64,000 bases of DNA from Saksenaea vasiformis B4078 (lineage: Eukaryota; Mucoromycota; Mucoromycetes; Mucorales; Saksenaeaceae). The position numbers were made by a program, and so were the translations under genes. Positions 12,648-25,070 of this stretch are shown here, piece after piece; position 1 is the stretch's first letter; the number at the start of each line of letters is the position of its first letter. Below the pieces are notes generated by a model. It ran no database searches. It was not told where the DNA came from and saw nothing but the letters and a program-made list of their open reading frames with translations. The stretch spans positions 19,205 to 83,204 of the forward strand of contig JNDT01002314.1 in the NCBI GenBank assembly GCA_000697055.1, in the 5' to 3' direction.

Positions 12648-14776
12648 ATGTTCTTTGAAAGCGCCCACCTTCCTTCATCTGAGCTTTCTGCTGATCGAGG
12701 TACATTGATTTGTCCCCCCAGTTAACGACAACTTTTTTTCTGATCCGTTCTAAAGATACATCCTCCACCGCCTCCTCTGTTGTAGGAGAAGACGAACCTA
12801 TGGACGAAGTAGACCATATTGTTTTTGTGATTCATGTAAGTTGCATGATACGCGTCATTTTACGTGAACTGAAATAGAAATAGGGCATTGGACAGGTTCG
12901 ATAGAATACCTCAACAATGAAAATAAGTACTAACTCAGGAACAAAAAAACCACAGCAAACAGAAGAATATGGTTATTTCCATGAACATCGTAGGTTACTA
13001 ACACAAAACAACCAATTGTTTATTAACCTAAACTTTTTTCTTTGTTCTAGTCAAAAGTCTCCAACGCACAGCGAGACACGTTCTCCAGGCCAAGGTGCCT
13101 GATCACAGCGTCAAAATTAAATTAGTTCCTATCGAATGGCATCGACATATCCATGAACAGACAGATGACACCATTGATCGTATTACGCTCAAGTCCATGC
13201 CCACTATCCGCCTAGTGAATAATCATTATCTTTCCGATGTATTATATTATTTTTCCAAAGACCGAGGTCAAAGTATTATCAACCATGTCACCGATACATT
13301 TAATCAAGCGTACCGCCACCTGATGAATCTTCACCCTACCTTCAACGGCAAAATTGCGATTTTTGGCTACTCGTAAGGAGCATAAAAAATAAGGGGGAAT
13401 AAAAGAGGAAGGAGAACACTGAAGTTAGAGGAGTAGATACTAACTGACCCCTCATACGATTATAGATTAGGCGGACTGATCACTTGGGATATCTTGTCGA
13501 ACCAACGCCAACCAACGACGCACGAAGAAGTCGTGGCCATGCAGCGACTGGACTTTCAATGCCCGAAATTGGATTTCAAGCCCGACTACTTTTTTGGTAT
13601 CGGCAGCCCGCTGGGAGCCCTGCTGACCGTAAGAAACCAAGATCCCAGGCATTATCATCCAGATTCAGACGTGATCTTTGAGAACATATTCCACCCTTTT
13701 GACCCTCTGGTATGGTTTCATCCTCTGCACGCAAGGAAAATAAGACTAAACCTTTTTTTTCTTTCTTTCTTCTTTTTTTTCTTTTTTCCGGACCCTTTGT
13801 TTAGGCATACCGCTTTGAACCATTGATTAATGACCAGTATACAGAGAAGCCCGCAGTTGTCCTAGAACGTTCCGTTCCCTTGATATCATCCTTCCCAGGT
13901 AGTCGTCTGTTGTCGTTCTTCTCCTGGAAACCGAGCTCTCCTGTCAAGGAATCAGAAGAGGCACAAAAGAGCGGTCCAAGGGAGACCTGTCAGGGGATGA
14001 TAAAAACGGAGGACCTGCCGCCACCATCCTCCTCCTCCCGAAGGTCCTCTACCGGCAGTTTACTATCCAGTTCTGTCAATGCAGTCCTGCATTATTTTTC
14101 ATCTCAAACGGAAATGGATGCGGATGGCGAAGCTAAACCAGAATGGGACGTGCAGGAAAAAGAAAGCGAAGACGGCTCGGTGGCGTCTCTTACACACGAT
14201 TCCGTGTTCGATGAATCTGAACCAGAACCTAAACTTTCGCTAAGCGATCACGAGGCGTTCCAGGACGAACCATGGCAAAGAAAACTCAGACGTAGGTCAA
14301 GAACTTTTGGCTCGCCCCTGGATTTCGCCTTGGAACCTACCACCCCTACACAGGTTCACGGGCGTCAGCATCACATTGTTCAGGTCCTAGGCATTGACGG
14401 CGTCCAAGGAGACTATTTCCAAAATCACCAGAAATGGAATCCAATAGACCCTAGCGTCTGGATGGACCTGAACCAGGCAGCCAAGACAGACGACGAAACA
14501 GAAGAAGAAGAGGAAGAAGAGGAAGAAGAAGAAGACATTGTGCTTGCTGAAGAAGTCTGCAAAACATCCGCAAATCAGTACTCCCCGTTGCTAGGGGAAC
14601 ATCGAATGGACTATGTACTTCAACCTGAGAGCGTCATGAGCATGATCGCGAACGAATATCTGGTTGGCATTCGTGCCCATTTCTCATATTGGACAAATAA
14701 GGATTTACTATGGCACATCATTTGTCGACTTGAAGGTTTACCAACAAGTCCAGCAGATGTAGATCCTTCCGTGTAA
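12648..14776 (+). CDS. DDHD-domain phospholipase (PA-PLA1-like), compact form
   Basis: Probable exons are 12648-12699, 12756-12835, microexon 12884-12895, 13051-13372, 13466-13709 and 13805-14776, giving about 560 residues. Family members are intracellular phospholipases acting on phosphatidic acid. The protein opens almost directly on VDHIVFVIH, followed by microexon GIGQ, the conserved start of the lipase core. The nucleophile elbow is GYSLGG, created across the 13372/13466 splice, then FFGIGSPLG. A C-terminal DDHD block reads RMDYVLQPE ... HFSYWTNKDLLWHI. A run of 11-12 Glu near 14500 and a Ser-rich loop separate the two halves. Family proteins usually have several hundred more N-terminal residues, while this one has about 35. 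The join after the microexon is off by one base with canonical sites, suggesting an odd donor or a one-base lesion. It converges with the Zn2Cys6 gene, 171 bases apart. Confidence 0.82.
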
Positions 14777-14947
14777 AACATAAAGAAAAAAAATTTCAGA
14801 ATAGTTATCGTATTTTCCACTTAAGGCTCCCCGATTTGATGTATAATAAAATGAAAATTGTAATGAAAAATGACGCACAAGTTGGTAGATTGTTCTTTTC
14901 TTTTCTTTTTTTTCATGTTATTCTTTCTTTCTTTCTTGGTAGCCAAT

Positions 14948-16145
14948 TTACAGACGACTATCTGCAAGAGACATATCTCTTACAGTACAACTCGTCACTA
15001 CGTCAGGGTCCTGCATGATGTGCATGAACGAGTCTGTGGACAATAAGGGAGGAGCAATTCCGTACTGGTGAACATCAAGGCGAGCTGCATCCAGGGCAGC
15101 CGCAGTAGATGTAAAGACTGCGTCCAAGTTTTCCGGAGCAGGAGTATGTGGTAGGTACCAGTCGCCGAAATTTGAGAGAGGTCCACCATTTGTGGCTCCC
15201 GGGTTAGGCCCTACGGGACCGGCGACGGTTGCCCCACCGTTGCTACTCATGATTTCGGGCCAGGAGGTCCGGCCAGGTGTCAACATGGGTGAATAGGGAA
15301 GAAGATAGGTCGTGTCAAAATTTGCAGTTTGAGGATCGAAACAAAACGATGATGTGGGAGGAGGAGCATGCATCCTAGAAGCTGCCGTAGCTGCCGTCAC
15401 CACGGCGGGAGCAGTGGCTGTCGTGTTAGCAACCATCATTGGCGTTGGTAGACCCGAAGACTTGCGATGGGGCTTGTCTTCATTTTTTTGACGTGCTGGA
15501 TGTGGTTTGCTGAGCTTGGTGTGCTTTTCTAAAACTGCGCCTGCGCTTTTGTTACTGGATTTCTGTGCACCTGATCGTTTGCCCCGTGCAATGCGTTGCT
15601 CCCCGCGCAATCGCAACTGGGCTAGAATCGATCGGGATTCTTGCACTTCTTGCTCAGTTTTAACCATTTGTGAGGCAAGATCGGCTGTCTGGGATGAGGG
15701 GCAAGTAGCAGCAGTGGTGGAATACATGGATTGCATGAGCGCACGTTGTGACTCCAGATCTGACTCAATACGTCGAATGCGAGCTTCCAATTGGGAGATG
15801 TTATCAATGAACGGGTCAACATTAGTTGGTTGTGTATTGCGTGAACGTCGTGAACTTGGATAAGCACAAAGGACACCCGTACTTAGGCAACGAGTGCAAT
15901 TTGGGTGAATACCGTCACAACGTACCTAAACAAACGACAATACATGTGTATATATATAAACAACGTTATTGTTCTTTGCCAATGACAGATAATGGGTTTA
16001 CCTTTTTGTGGTGACAGCGGAAACAGGCAATTGGTGCCCTTGGTCTTTTCATTGAGGGGTGCATGCGTGTAATAGTATGAGGATCGTCTGATTTAGCACT
16101 ATTGTTCTTGTATGGTTCCGCCTGCGGTTGCTTTCCAGTAGTCAT
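14948..16145 (-). CDS. Zn(II)2Cys6 fungal transcription factor
   Basis: Two exons (16145-16002, 15925-14948) give 373 residues. The binuclear zinc cluster spans residues 41-68 with exact spacing C-X2-C-X6-C-X6-C-X2-C-X6-C (ACFRCHHKKV-RCDG-HPNCTRCL-GVLC), and the intron falls between the second and third cysteines. It is followed by a basic linker SSRRSR and a heptad-like stretch (LEARIRRIESDLESQ) that probably forms the dimerisation coiled coil. The remainder is Ala/Pro/Thr-rich and disordered, with no fungal-specific middle homology region recognised, so the protein is shorter than typical Gal4-class factors. Nuclear DNA binding is inferred from the cluster, and the targets are unknown. A (TA)n run lies 30-55 bases upstream of the start codon. 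Confidence 0.92.
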
Positions 16146-18620
16146 GTTTTCAGTTGTACACCCAAAAATCACAACTAATATATATATATATATATATATA
16201 TAGATATATATAAATTTAATAATAAAAAAGATGAACACACAAAAAAAACGAAATTGAAAAGAGAGAGAATTGATGTATAAACTAAAAGATTTACAGGTTT
16301 CCACTTTATATATTGAGCAAAACGGGGGGTGAATGAATAAAAAAGAGAGGTCTTGTGAGATTAGGAGGCTCATGTCCATGGTCAATGCATTTTCTTTTTT
16401 TCGCAGAAGTTTGACAACGAGAGGCATTCTATTTAAGGAACTTCTTCTTTACATCTCTTTCTTTTCTATAGTGCTCCTTTTACAAGTTTATTAAAAGTAG
16501 TATAGCATTACTGTTGCTTAGTAACCACTATCGATACTATAAAATAAAAAGGAAAAACAAAATAAAAAAACAAAAAGGAAATAGATGAATGAATAGAAAG
16601 AACCAAAAAAAAAAAAAACTATTCGGGGAAAACTCCTTGTCTTGTTTTGGGGGAGGACCTATGCAAATCTATGGTCGAGAATTGAATTTGATGAGAATAA
16701 AAAGGGTCCACAGACCAAAACGCTGTGGCTAGAGCGCTTGTAGAAGTCCAAGAAGAGTAAATACACGTGTAAATTGGGACTATAATGCAAGCAACGAATG
16801 ATTCCAACTTCCGTGCACATCGATTCATACGCGCGCACACGCGCCTCCGCAACATACATACACATACCCACACATGTGTCCTGATGAAATTTACAAATGG
16901 TTCATGCTATCTATTGCATAAAAATCCTCATGCATTTTTCTCTTTCCAACACTTCGGAGTCTTAGTCAATGCATAAACATTGGTGATCCCTAGTAATCTC
17001 GCTTCCTTTTTTTCTTTCTATTACATAATTTCCTGTTATCATCATTATCATTCATGTCGAATAACGGGTATTTCTTTAGCCAATAAAAGATAAAAAGTAA
17101 ATTGGAAAGTTCAGAAAAAAAGGAAAGCAACAACCCTTTATAACATAGATACACTACACTAACTTTTCCCTCTGTTACTTACCATGGCTTACAGTGTCAT
17201 TGTAATAAAATGCATCATGCAGTCCAGGAAATTCTCTTCTCATCGTGTGCTTCAGTTATTTGAAAAAGGTAACGGTTTCCAGGCCTCTCATAAAAGAAAG
17301 AAAAAGGCATATGACACCTACCATGGGAACAGAAAAAAAAATGAGAGAGAGAGGTACCCAACTCATCGTCTGCGTTTTCTCTTAGTTAGTGTACCTTACT
17401 TCTGTATTTATAAGTAAGCATATGGTTGGTAGAAATCAAGTGATCGGGGAAGAATAATTTTTATGGAAGGAAAGTGGACGTTTTGGAAATTACGAGGGAA
17501 CGGTCTACTCAAAAGGCGATTACTTTTTAATATTCAAAAGTCGTCTTTTAATATTGGGAAACGTACTGAGAGTTAGAGCCTGACTCCTAGCCATCTACAT
17601 TATCATTCTGTTGAATAGCTGGTTGGTTTTACGTTGAGCATCTAGCAATTCTACAATATACTGCAACTGACCTATTGAATACACATTGACCATTCTTATG
17701 GAACGGTGATGCAAACCACGAGCCATTCAAATAATGGAATGGCATCTGCCCCATGCTCCAGCTTTTCCATATCCGGTATATCTACTTGTCAATTATCGTT
17801 ACAAGTCTATCGAGGTCTGTTGATATCCCCGATTTGACACTGCCACAAGGTACATACGACATATGAAGACTAGAACATGACAAATATTAGAATAGACGCC
17901 ATAATGACCCCAAACATTCTGACTTTGCATGCTCCACAATAGGTAGAGGAAAGAATGACGTTCATAACTTTTTCTATCATCTCGACCGAAGAGTTTAGAA
18001 GAAAGAGAAAAAATGCAAGCAGACCTAGAATTTAGCCATTGATCGATTTACCAAGTTGCATCTCGCGCCTAATATCTCTTTCTATGAACTATAGGTGTGA
18101 AAGTGATAACTATCATCGTCTTTACTGCAGTGAAACCGTTTCCCTGGGAGGCCATTTGCGCTGCCTACGCCGTGTGTCGCATACCTATCCCTTATTGACA
18201 GCAATTTTTCACACGGTGAGGGAAAAAAAGAAGGTATATGTCTATGCGCTGAATGAGATGTATTGAGAAGTTCGAAGAAGCAATAGCTTAGAATGATGTG
18301 TCAATGTTTACGCATACATAGTAGTGGCGGTCTGGACCTGAATCCTTCTGCCATAGAGATGATAAATGTTATCAGTCTGCTGGAATATCCTCCTTAGAGA
18401 ATAAGCGCAAACAAATGACAAGTGTTTCGACCATCTAGGATGAAATAAAAAAAATTCTGTATTAAAAATAACGGGTAAAAGAAGAAGGTGGAAGATGTAT
18501 TATGGTCATTTGAGGAAGAAAAAAGAAAAAGCAAACAATCAATGCAGTGGTTCGAAATCGAGCCACCACTTCGCCATTGTTCTTCTCTCGTTGTCTTGAG
18601 CGAGGCACATCGAAAATTGC
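16146..18620. other. 2.5-kb non-coding region
   Basis: This is the upstream region of the Zn2Cys6 gene and the downstream flank of the Rab gene, both on the minus strand. It holds poly-A tracts near 16600 and a stretch of alternating CACAC/CATACA near 16840-16880. ORFs are all under 90 codons and unrecognised. Confidence 0.5.
16178..16201. repeat. (TA)n microsatellite
   Basis: Twelve consecutive TA units lie just upstream of the Zn2Cys6 gene start, continuing into a TAGATATATATA tail. Confidence 0.9.
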
Positions 18621-19691
18621 TTAGCATGCACATCCGCCCGAGCTCTGACCACTCGCTCCGCCACCTTCTCGTGTAAGGTCAATTCTTGGGCTTCCTCCGC
18701 TTGCGCCCCCATATCGTCCGCCTGGACGATTCGACATTAAGTATTCTAATGGAATTTTCTTGGCTTTTAAAAGAAAGAGAGTGATGTGAGAATTGCGATT
18801 GTCACACGGCCAAAAAATATGTTTACCAATCTCTGTGAAGACTTGATCGACATTCTGACCTGTTCGTGCACTTGTTTCGAAGAATAGAAGACCAGCCTCA
18901 TTTGCATAGGCAGATGCTTCTTCTGCTGATACCTGCCTGCTCACACGATCATCTTCCTCCGCTGCATCTTCGTCCTCATGGTTGTCATCTTTCTCTATAT
19001 CGATCTTATTTCCGACCAGGGCAATCACAATGTGTGCGCTGGCCTGGCGCTGCAATTCTTTAACCCAGCTCTTCGCTTTCTCGAAAGATGCCTTTTTTTT
19101 TTAAAAAAAAAAAAAAAGAAAAGAAAAGAAAGATGAGTACAATGCCTATCTGAGTTGCATCTGTTTCATTTAGTACTTATAGAACGTACAGCTTTTGTCA
19201 CGTCGTACACTACTACTGCTGCCTGCGCATTTCGATAGTACATTGGCGCTAAGGAATGGAAACGTTCTTGTCCTGCTGTATCCCAGATTTCGAACTTGAT
19301 TGTACATTCCTCCACAGTGCACTTCTGCGTCAGGAAAGCCGCTGCGCAAGAAAATAGTCCAACATTCATTCATCAGAGACATTCATTCATCAGAGACATT
19401 CATTCATTTATCCTTTACCTCCAATCGTTGGCTCTCTGTTTTCAACATAGTCACGATTGACAAAACGAATGACCAAACTTGACTTTCCCACAGCCGATTC
19501 GCCTAAGACGAGTAAAACTTGTAAGCACAGCGCTATTTAAAAGGGTATCGCTTGCCTAACAAAACTAGCTTCACCGGAACTGCTGCTTGACCTGACTTGT
19601 ATCCTGTAGTAGACGTAACTTGAGGAGATGCAGCGACGTTCTCTGGAGCAACACTTGGTTCTCGAGAATCATTAGAGGAAACAGCTGACAT
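18621..19691 (-). CDS. Rab5-family (Vps21/Ypt5x) small GTPase
   Basis: Five exons (19691-19556, 19502-19419, 19341-19190, 19091-18827, 18763-18621) give 259 residues. It is a membrane-attached switch for endosome fusion and vacuolar sorting. The G-motifs are complete: GESAVGKS (P-loop, built across exon 1/2), the effector region [11 protein letters not shown] typical of Rab5, WDTAGQE, NKID, and ETSA. EIAKKIP follows, and the protein ends CAC for double geranylgeranylation. The N-terminus is about 40 residues longer than in most Rab5 proteins and Ser/Thr-rich. An acidic insert of roughly 20 residues (EKDD..EEDD) sits right after NKID. Intron 1 appears to use a GC donor (TTAG/GCAAGC). Intron 2 contains a 17-bp tandem repeat. 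Confidence 0.94.
19366..19410. repeat. 17-bp tandem repeat in Rab intron 2
   Basis: The unit CATTCATTCATCAGAGA occurs twice in tandem, followed by a partial third copy (CATTCATTCAT). It lies wholly inside the second intron of the Rab5-like gene. Confidence 0.85.
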
Positions 19692-22600
19692 GGTTTTTAG
19701 AGTTAAGCAGTAAAGAAGGGTTGCGTTTCTGGTCCAGCGGCGGAGTCGAACTTGCAACAAAAAGGGTACTTGGCTACGTCATAACTTACGGTGGGGCTTT
19801 GTCGATGTCCGGCGAGAGGTGGCAATCTAGGAACTTATGCACGCATCCTGTGTGACAAAGGCGTAAGCAGAGGTATGGACAGATCAGGATAGGGACGCGT
19901 CAAAAAGAACTTTCTTCTGCCTTTTGCTTTCATAAATTACCAATACTGTATCTACTTCGTCGCTCTTTACGGTTAAGCATGTGGTAATTTTGATTATGTT
20001 TTCTGATACAAAACGTTCAAAAGGATTTACAAAAAGAACTTTCAATACAGTCCCTCTTTCAAACAGCGCCTTCTCAAGTACATGGTGGGTAATCAGGTCC
20101 ACAAGCTTTATTTGGACTCTCGCAATATCGTCAAAGTACGCGGCGACTGAAAGCCGATACAGGATGAATAAGGGCAATAAACGATGTCTTTCGTTTCCTT
20201 ACGCTACACCCATTTTTCTCAAAGCAATAACGACTGAGCAAAAGATATGAGATATGCATGATTCACAATCAGGGGACGAAACAAATATTATACTTAAGCA
20301 AATATGTTTACCTGCTGTCTCGCAACAAACACTTCTTGCCTGAAACCTATGATTCTCTACTGTTTCCTTTGTGCTTGGGTTTTTCTATACGTCAGGAGAT
20401 ATTTACCATGATCGTCAGACGATTTTTGCAAGTGTCCTTACTCAAGCAATGATCGCTACATGTACTTGTGAACTATCGCTTATAGCAGGAAACAAAAATA
20501 GCAAGTATATATTACCGTTATGAGGACATACTGTTACTCAAGGAAAAGTCTTTTTTTTTTTTTTTTGCATTCGATGGTAGCTGTTGTCTGGCCAAACAAC
20601 AAGCATGCAAGATAGCGTTTATTTGTACGCCTTGCTCAATTCTCCATAAACACAGAATTGGCTAGTCAGGATAATATTTTGATGGTTAGATTCGACCATT
20701 CTGTTAACTGCGTCACGCTTTATCAACAACGAAGTATAGTATTTCTCCAATATGGATACAACTTTCGTCCATGAAAACGTAATTCTACAGCGATTTCCTG
20801 TAGTAAAATTCAAAGAAGTATAGTGCCATTTTTTTTGTCTCTAATGAGAAACTAGGGGAAAATTAATCTTGTACAGAATAATGTAGGTGACAAATTGATA
20901 AACATCATACCCATAGATAATACAACTGTAATCAAATAGGCTGTATGACATAGTCGCCATCCGTGTATGCATCTCTTTACTAGAGAGCTTTAACGCTGTA
21001 TGAGATAACTGTCATCTGGTGACCAAGAGAAAAGAAAGCTTGATCTCAGAGACATTCCGGAACGCACATGAAGGTTTCACTTAAACAGGACGTTATCGAT
21101 CTGTAAAAAAAAAAGAGAGAGAGGTATGCATCTTTTTTTCGCACGTGTTGTGCGTAGGATCTATTCACCTCAAGTCGTCACAGCATTGGCTGAGGTATGG
21201 AGCTAATGTTTTACGTAATGATCATGAAGTAAGGATAGAACTAATCCTAACTTGAAACGGGTTAATTGATATTTGTATCCCAGGCTTTTGGATGTGCATT
21301 GCTAGAGCCGAAGATTTCACCGTAGGTCTCACTGAGGATTGTGAACTCCTGACTTTTTGTAATGTGGCCAAGAGACATGTGGATCAAGTGCAGTTGGCTT
21401 ATCTACAACTAGAAGCAATATCTGATGACGTACCACTGCATAGTCCCCGTCCATTCGTTATACCATTCTATCGCGCGATAACAAACATGTCTCGAAGCAC
21501 TGATGACGGTTCCTTGCCTTCCGTATATCTAGTTGTTTTTCCTCTTAACAGTACGTAGGCCAGATCGGCCTTGCCCGTTAAATGGATACTACATTATCAA
21601 AGCGGATGTCTTTATACTTCTCTGAACTCGCGGGAATTCTCGTGTTTTTATTTCTTGGACAATTCTGATCACGCAATCCATAAATAGGCGGGAAAAAAAG
21701 ATGTCATGTGTCGCCTTTCAATGTCACCCTCATTGGCTGTGGCCATACCTTACTGTCTTTTACCCAGTGGCGATGGGATAATGATTGAATATATTTGACT
21801 CTACCAAAAAAAAAAAAATTGTACACACTTTTTTTTCACGCAATATTGTAGTAACAGCAGATACTTTTTCTGGCGTGGGAGTTTGTGCTGTGAGATGTTT
21901 CAGTGACTTGTGGTATGACTACCCTTCTTTAGACAGCTGCTGTGCATGAAGGATGCTGACATGATTCTTGGCGCGATTGCAAGAATTGGACTTATCTTCA
22001 CGTAGGTGCACCTGCCCAAATTTGGCTTGTCCACCGATCTCGCATAGGCTACTTGAAAGTTCTTACTATTAATTCCTTGTGTGTACTTTTGTAAAAAAAA
22101 AAAAAAAAAAAAAAACTTCGCAGAATAATCATCTGGTCGCCGAGGCTGCTATGCGTTAAGTAACGAGATGCATCGTGTTGCTCTACAGAGAGTCGCGTGT
22201 ACAGTGCAGGACGATGGGAACTCCAGATAAAAATAGCAAATTTTAGCGACACTTTAGCTTGCTTAAAACGAAATCCCGAGAAAAACAATCAATAGTATTG
22301 TGATAATCATATTTGAATTAGGGATACGGTGAAGAATGTTCATAGCCTGCAATAAAACGCTGAAATTGTATGTACTTCAAATTATAGTTAACGTCAGCCA
22401 GGTTTAGAGTTATTCTTGTTAGAGTTATGCTATGCTGAACGTTAAAAACCTATTCAGACCTTAGAAAACAACTCGGATTTCCGTATTGACAACGAGTAAT
22501 TGAGTAATTCATGTTAGCCTTGCTGTAGCTATGCAGAAGTTGGTCATTCAGCTTGTAATCATAGCAGGATCCAAATGCTTTTTTTTTCTCTTTTTCCCTG

Positions 22601-23972
22601 ACCATGGACCCTTTGTTAAGGCATTGTTTGCGCATATTAGAACTGCAAAATGATGAGAATGCACAGCGATACTCAGCTTCTTACGCGATCGTCAAAGTTA
22701 CAACAACAGATACGTCCTTTCGAACCCTGAAAGGGCAAACTCTCCTGTCTTTACGACCCACCAAAAATGCTCCTTTGAAATCGAGCTTTTTTATCTTCTT
22801 ATAGTAGCGCTGCTGCTTCATAACTGAAAAACATTCTCCCTGGAACATTTAGCTCCAAGCATTCTTTGATTTACTGGATCCACGGGCGATGGTTGAGCAT
22901 CTCTTGTTGAAGGGAAGTAGATCACTGGTGCAAGCTTACATTAAAAGCTCTCTTGTAAATTTTGCTGTTTAGAACTATAAAAAAAAGCGGCGTACAAGAG
23001 AAGAGCTGGAAGCGACATTGCTTCAGCACACAAGTAAGCATGAATGAAATTAGCACACCGATTGTAGCTGAGCTAAGATTATGATAGATTAACGCATGGT
23101 CAAAACCGAAGCGATGGCGTGTAGAAGCGGAAGGGCATACTGAGACACCGACATCTTTTGCTTAGCCAAACTTGTTCCACACGTGGTTGGGTTTGACAAA
23201 GTTTGATATGCTAAAGGAGGTTCGTATTGGTTGTTGTTTCCTCAGGAGTGCCAAGCCGCTGTTCCTTTGGACCATCCACTCATGCAAGTATTAGATATTC
23301 TGTATATAACCTCCTTGTGAAACGCTATCCGGTTCTCTGCTGTACAGCCACCGTCATCGAGAGACCTTACAAGGTTAGTTCAAAAAGTTCACCGAAGCAT
23401 TTCTCCCTATTGCAAGTTCTACATCAGCTATCATAAAATAACGCGATTACTCCTGAAACAGGAAGCAGTGATTCTACTACTGCTTGCTGATGCATGGTAA
23501 CCGTTTCCATGAACATGAATTACTAGGATACGTTTCCATGAGTGCCATTCATAAAGATTGGGTCAGTCATTTCATTCTTCCCTTAAATAGTCAGGTATGG
23601 TGTGAAACCGTTTCTTAAAGATTGTGCCGATCCAGGAACAAGTTACAAAGTTCAATTTAAGTGGAGGTGAATTCATTCTCAGCATCAGCCAAACACTTCA
23701 TTTTGTTTCTGTCCTTCGATGATCTTATCTCTGTCCTATGAAAAGTCTTTCCACGTTATCATGGACGAATCGCGATACACCCAGAAATTTTATGGTGAAA
23801 ACAAACACAAATAAAAATTTGGATTTTCGGTTTTCTTCTTCGTTTTCCCTCTTTTTCTCTCTTTACTTCTTACTTTTTCTTCTTTCTTTCTTTTTTGATT
23901 ATGAAAAGTATCTAAATAAATTTTTAAAACAAAAGAAGTCGAGAAAACGAAGAATATACAGAATCCATCACG
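19692..23972. other. 4.3-kb gene-poor region
   Basis: No gene is recognised. The longest ATG-started ORF (21292-21558, plus, 88 codons, MCIARAEDF...) has no familiar motif and no neighbouring exons that extend it. Poly-T/poly-A tracts occur at about 20550, 21806, 22095 and 22578. The last 250 bases are the presumed promoter and 5' leader of the GATA gene, rich in CTTTTTCTTTC. Confidence 0.5.
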
Positions 23973-25070
23973 ATGACGGTCAAGTCACCCTCTTATAATA
24001 AGCCTTCGACCGCCACGAGTGTGGATGCGCTCCACAAATGTCCTTCACCTGATCCATCCTTCAGCATAACTCAACATTCAATGAAAGTCCAGGAAACTGG
24101 CTTCGAATCACGACACGTACCAACTTCTTCCGCCAACACTAATTCTGGTGAGCCCTGCAGCTCCAGTGCTGCGAATTCGGCCATCGGAAGTTTGTCTGGT
24201 ACACCGTCCTGTTCGAACTGTGGGACATCGCATACTCCTCTTTGGCGACGTTCCCCTGTTGGCCAGGTCATTTGTAATGCATGCGGTTTATATTTAAAAG
24301 CACGCAACACGGCTCGGCCACCATGGTTAAAACGATCCTCGAGACGAGTAACACCGGCTCCCATAACAACGACAACAACAACGGAAACAGTAAAGGCAAA
24401 GACGGTTTGCTTAGCACCTCTGAAACCGCGCCAGTTGCCTGCTATGGAGACATCCCAACCCGTTTGTTTTAATTGTCATACAGTAACTACACCTTTGTGG
24501 AGACGAGATGGGGAGGGTCACACCATTTGTAACGCTTGCGGTCTTTATTACAAACTCCATGGTACACATCGTCCAATCACTATGAAACGATCCATCGTCA
24601 AAAAACGTAAGCGTGTAACAATAGGACCGTACTATCATCACCAACACGATGTATTTCATACCCCCCAACGACCTAAATCATCGTTGTCACCGCAAGTCCA
24701 GCCGCCGATACAGTCGCCGCCGCCCCCACCTCCTTTAGTGGCCGTGGAACCGGAGAACTCATCGTCAACGTTTCACCTAGCGCCACCTATGAAATCATCA
24801 TCCAATATTGCGGCATTATTAAACCCCGCACCTGATGCTTCGTTAGCATCCTCCTCCTCATCATCATCATCGTCATCATCGCCATCCACAGTTTTACCGT
24901 CGATTCGGTCATGTATTGAACGTCAGGATCTAGAGGCTCAACGACATCAACTTCAACGCGACGTGAACCATTTGACTTGGATGCTTAATTTATTAAATCA
25001 GGTCATCAGCCACGATACGAAATCACCAATTTTTGTTACAACAGAAAAAAAGATTTGTCTGTCGAACTGA
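23973..25070 (+). CDS. Double GATA zinc-finger transcription factor (SreA/Fep1-like)
   Basis: This is an uninterrupted 365-codon frame. Two GATA fingers, both C-X2-C-X17-C-X2-C, lie at residues 80-104 (CSNC...CNAC, then [12 protein letters not shown]) and 165-189 (CFNC...CNAC, then [12 protein letters not shown]). The finger sequences and their order match the SreA/Urbs1/Fep1 family, which represses siderophore and iron-uptake genes. In that family a four-cysteine block between the fingers takes part in iron sensing. Here the 60-residue linker has a single cysteine (KTVCLAPL), so iron response is doubtful. A basic patch (KKRKR) follows finger 2, then Pro-rich, poly-Ser and a C-terminal helix ([20 protein letters not shown]) that may dimerise. 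It is the first of three adjacent same-strand regulators. Confidence 0.93.
   Translation: MTVKSPSYNKPSTATSVDALHKCPSPDPSFSITQHSMKVQETGFESRHVPTSSANTNSGEPCSSSAANSAIGSLSGTPSCSNCGTSHTPLWRRSPVGQVICNACGLYLKARNTARPPWLKRSSRRVTPAPITTTTTTETVKAKTVCLAPLKPRQLPAMETSQPVCFNCHTVTTPLWRRDGEGHTICNACGLYYKLHGTHRPITMKRSIVKKRKRVTIGPYYHHQHDVFHTPQRPKSSLSPQVQPPIQSPPPPPPLVAVEPENSSSTFHLAPPMKSSSNIAALLNPAPDASLASSSSSSSSSSSPSTVLPSIRSCIERQDLEAQRHQLQRDVNHLTWMLNLLNQVISHDTKSPIFVTTEKKICLSN

Noticed and set aside
13823..14776. Separate 317-residue protein starting at 13823
   Set aside because: The frame is continuous with the upstream exon through a good intron (13710-13804), restoring DPLAYRFEPL of the DDHD phospholipase core.
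19735..19760. Possible minus-strand tRNA suggested by GAGTCGAACTTGCA
   Set aside because: No anticodon or acceptor stem can be paired around it, and it lies in the 5' flank of the Rab gene.
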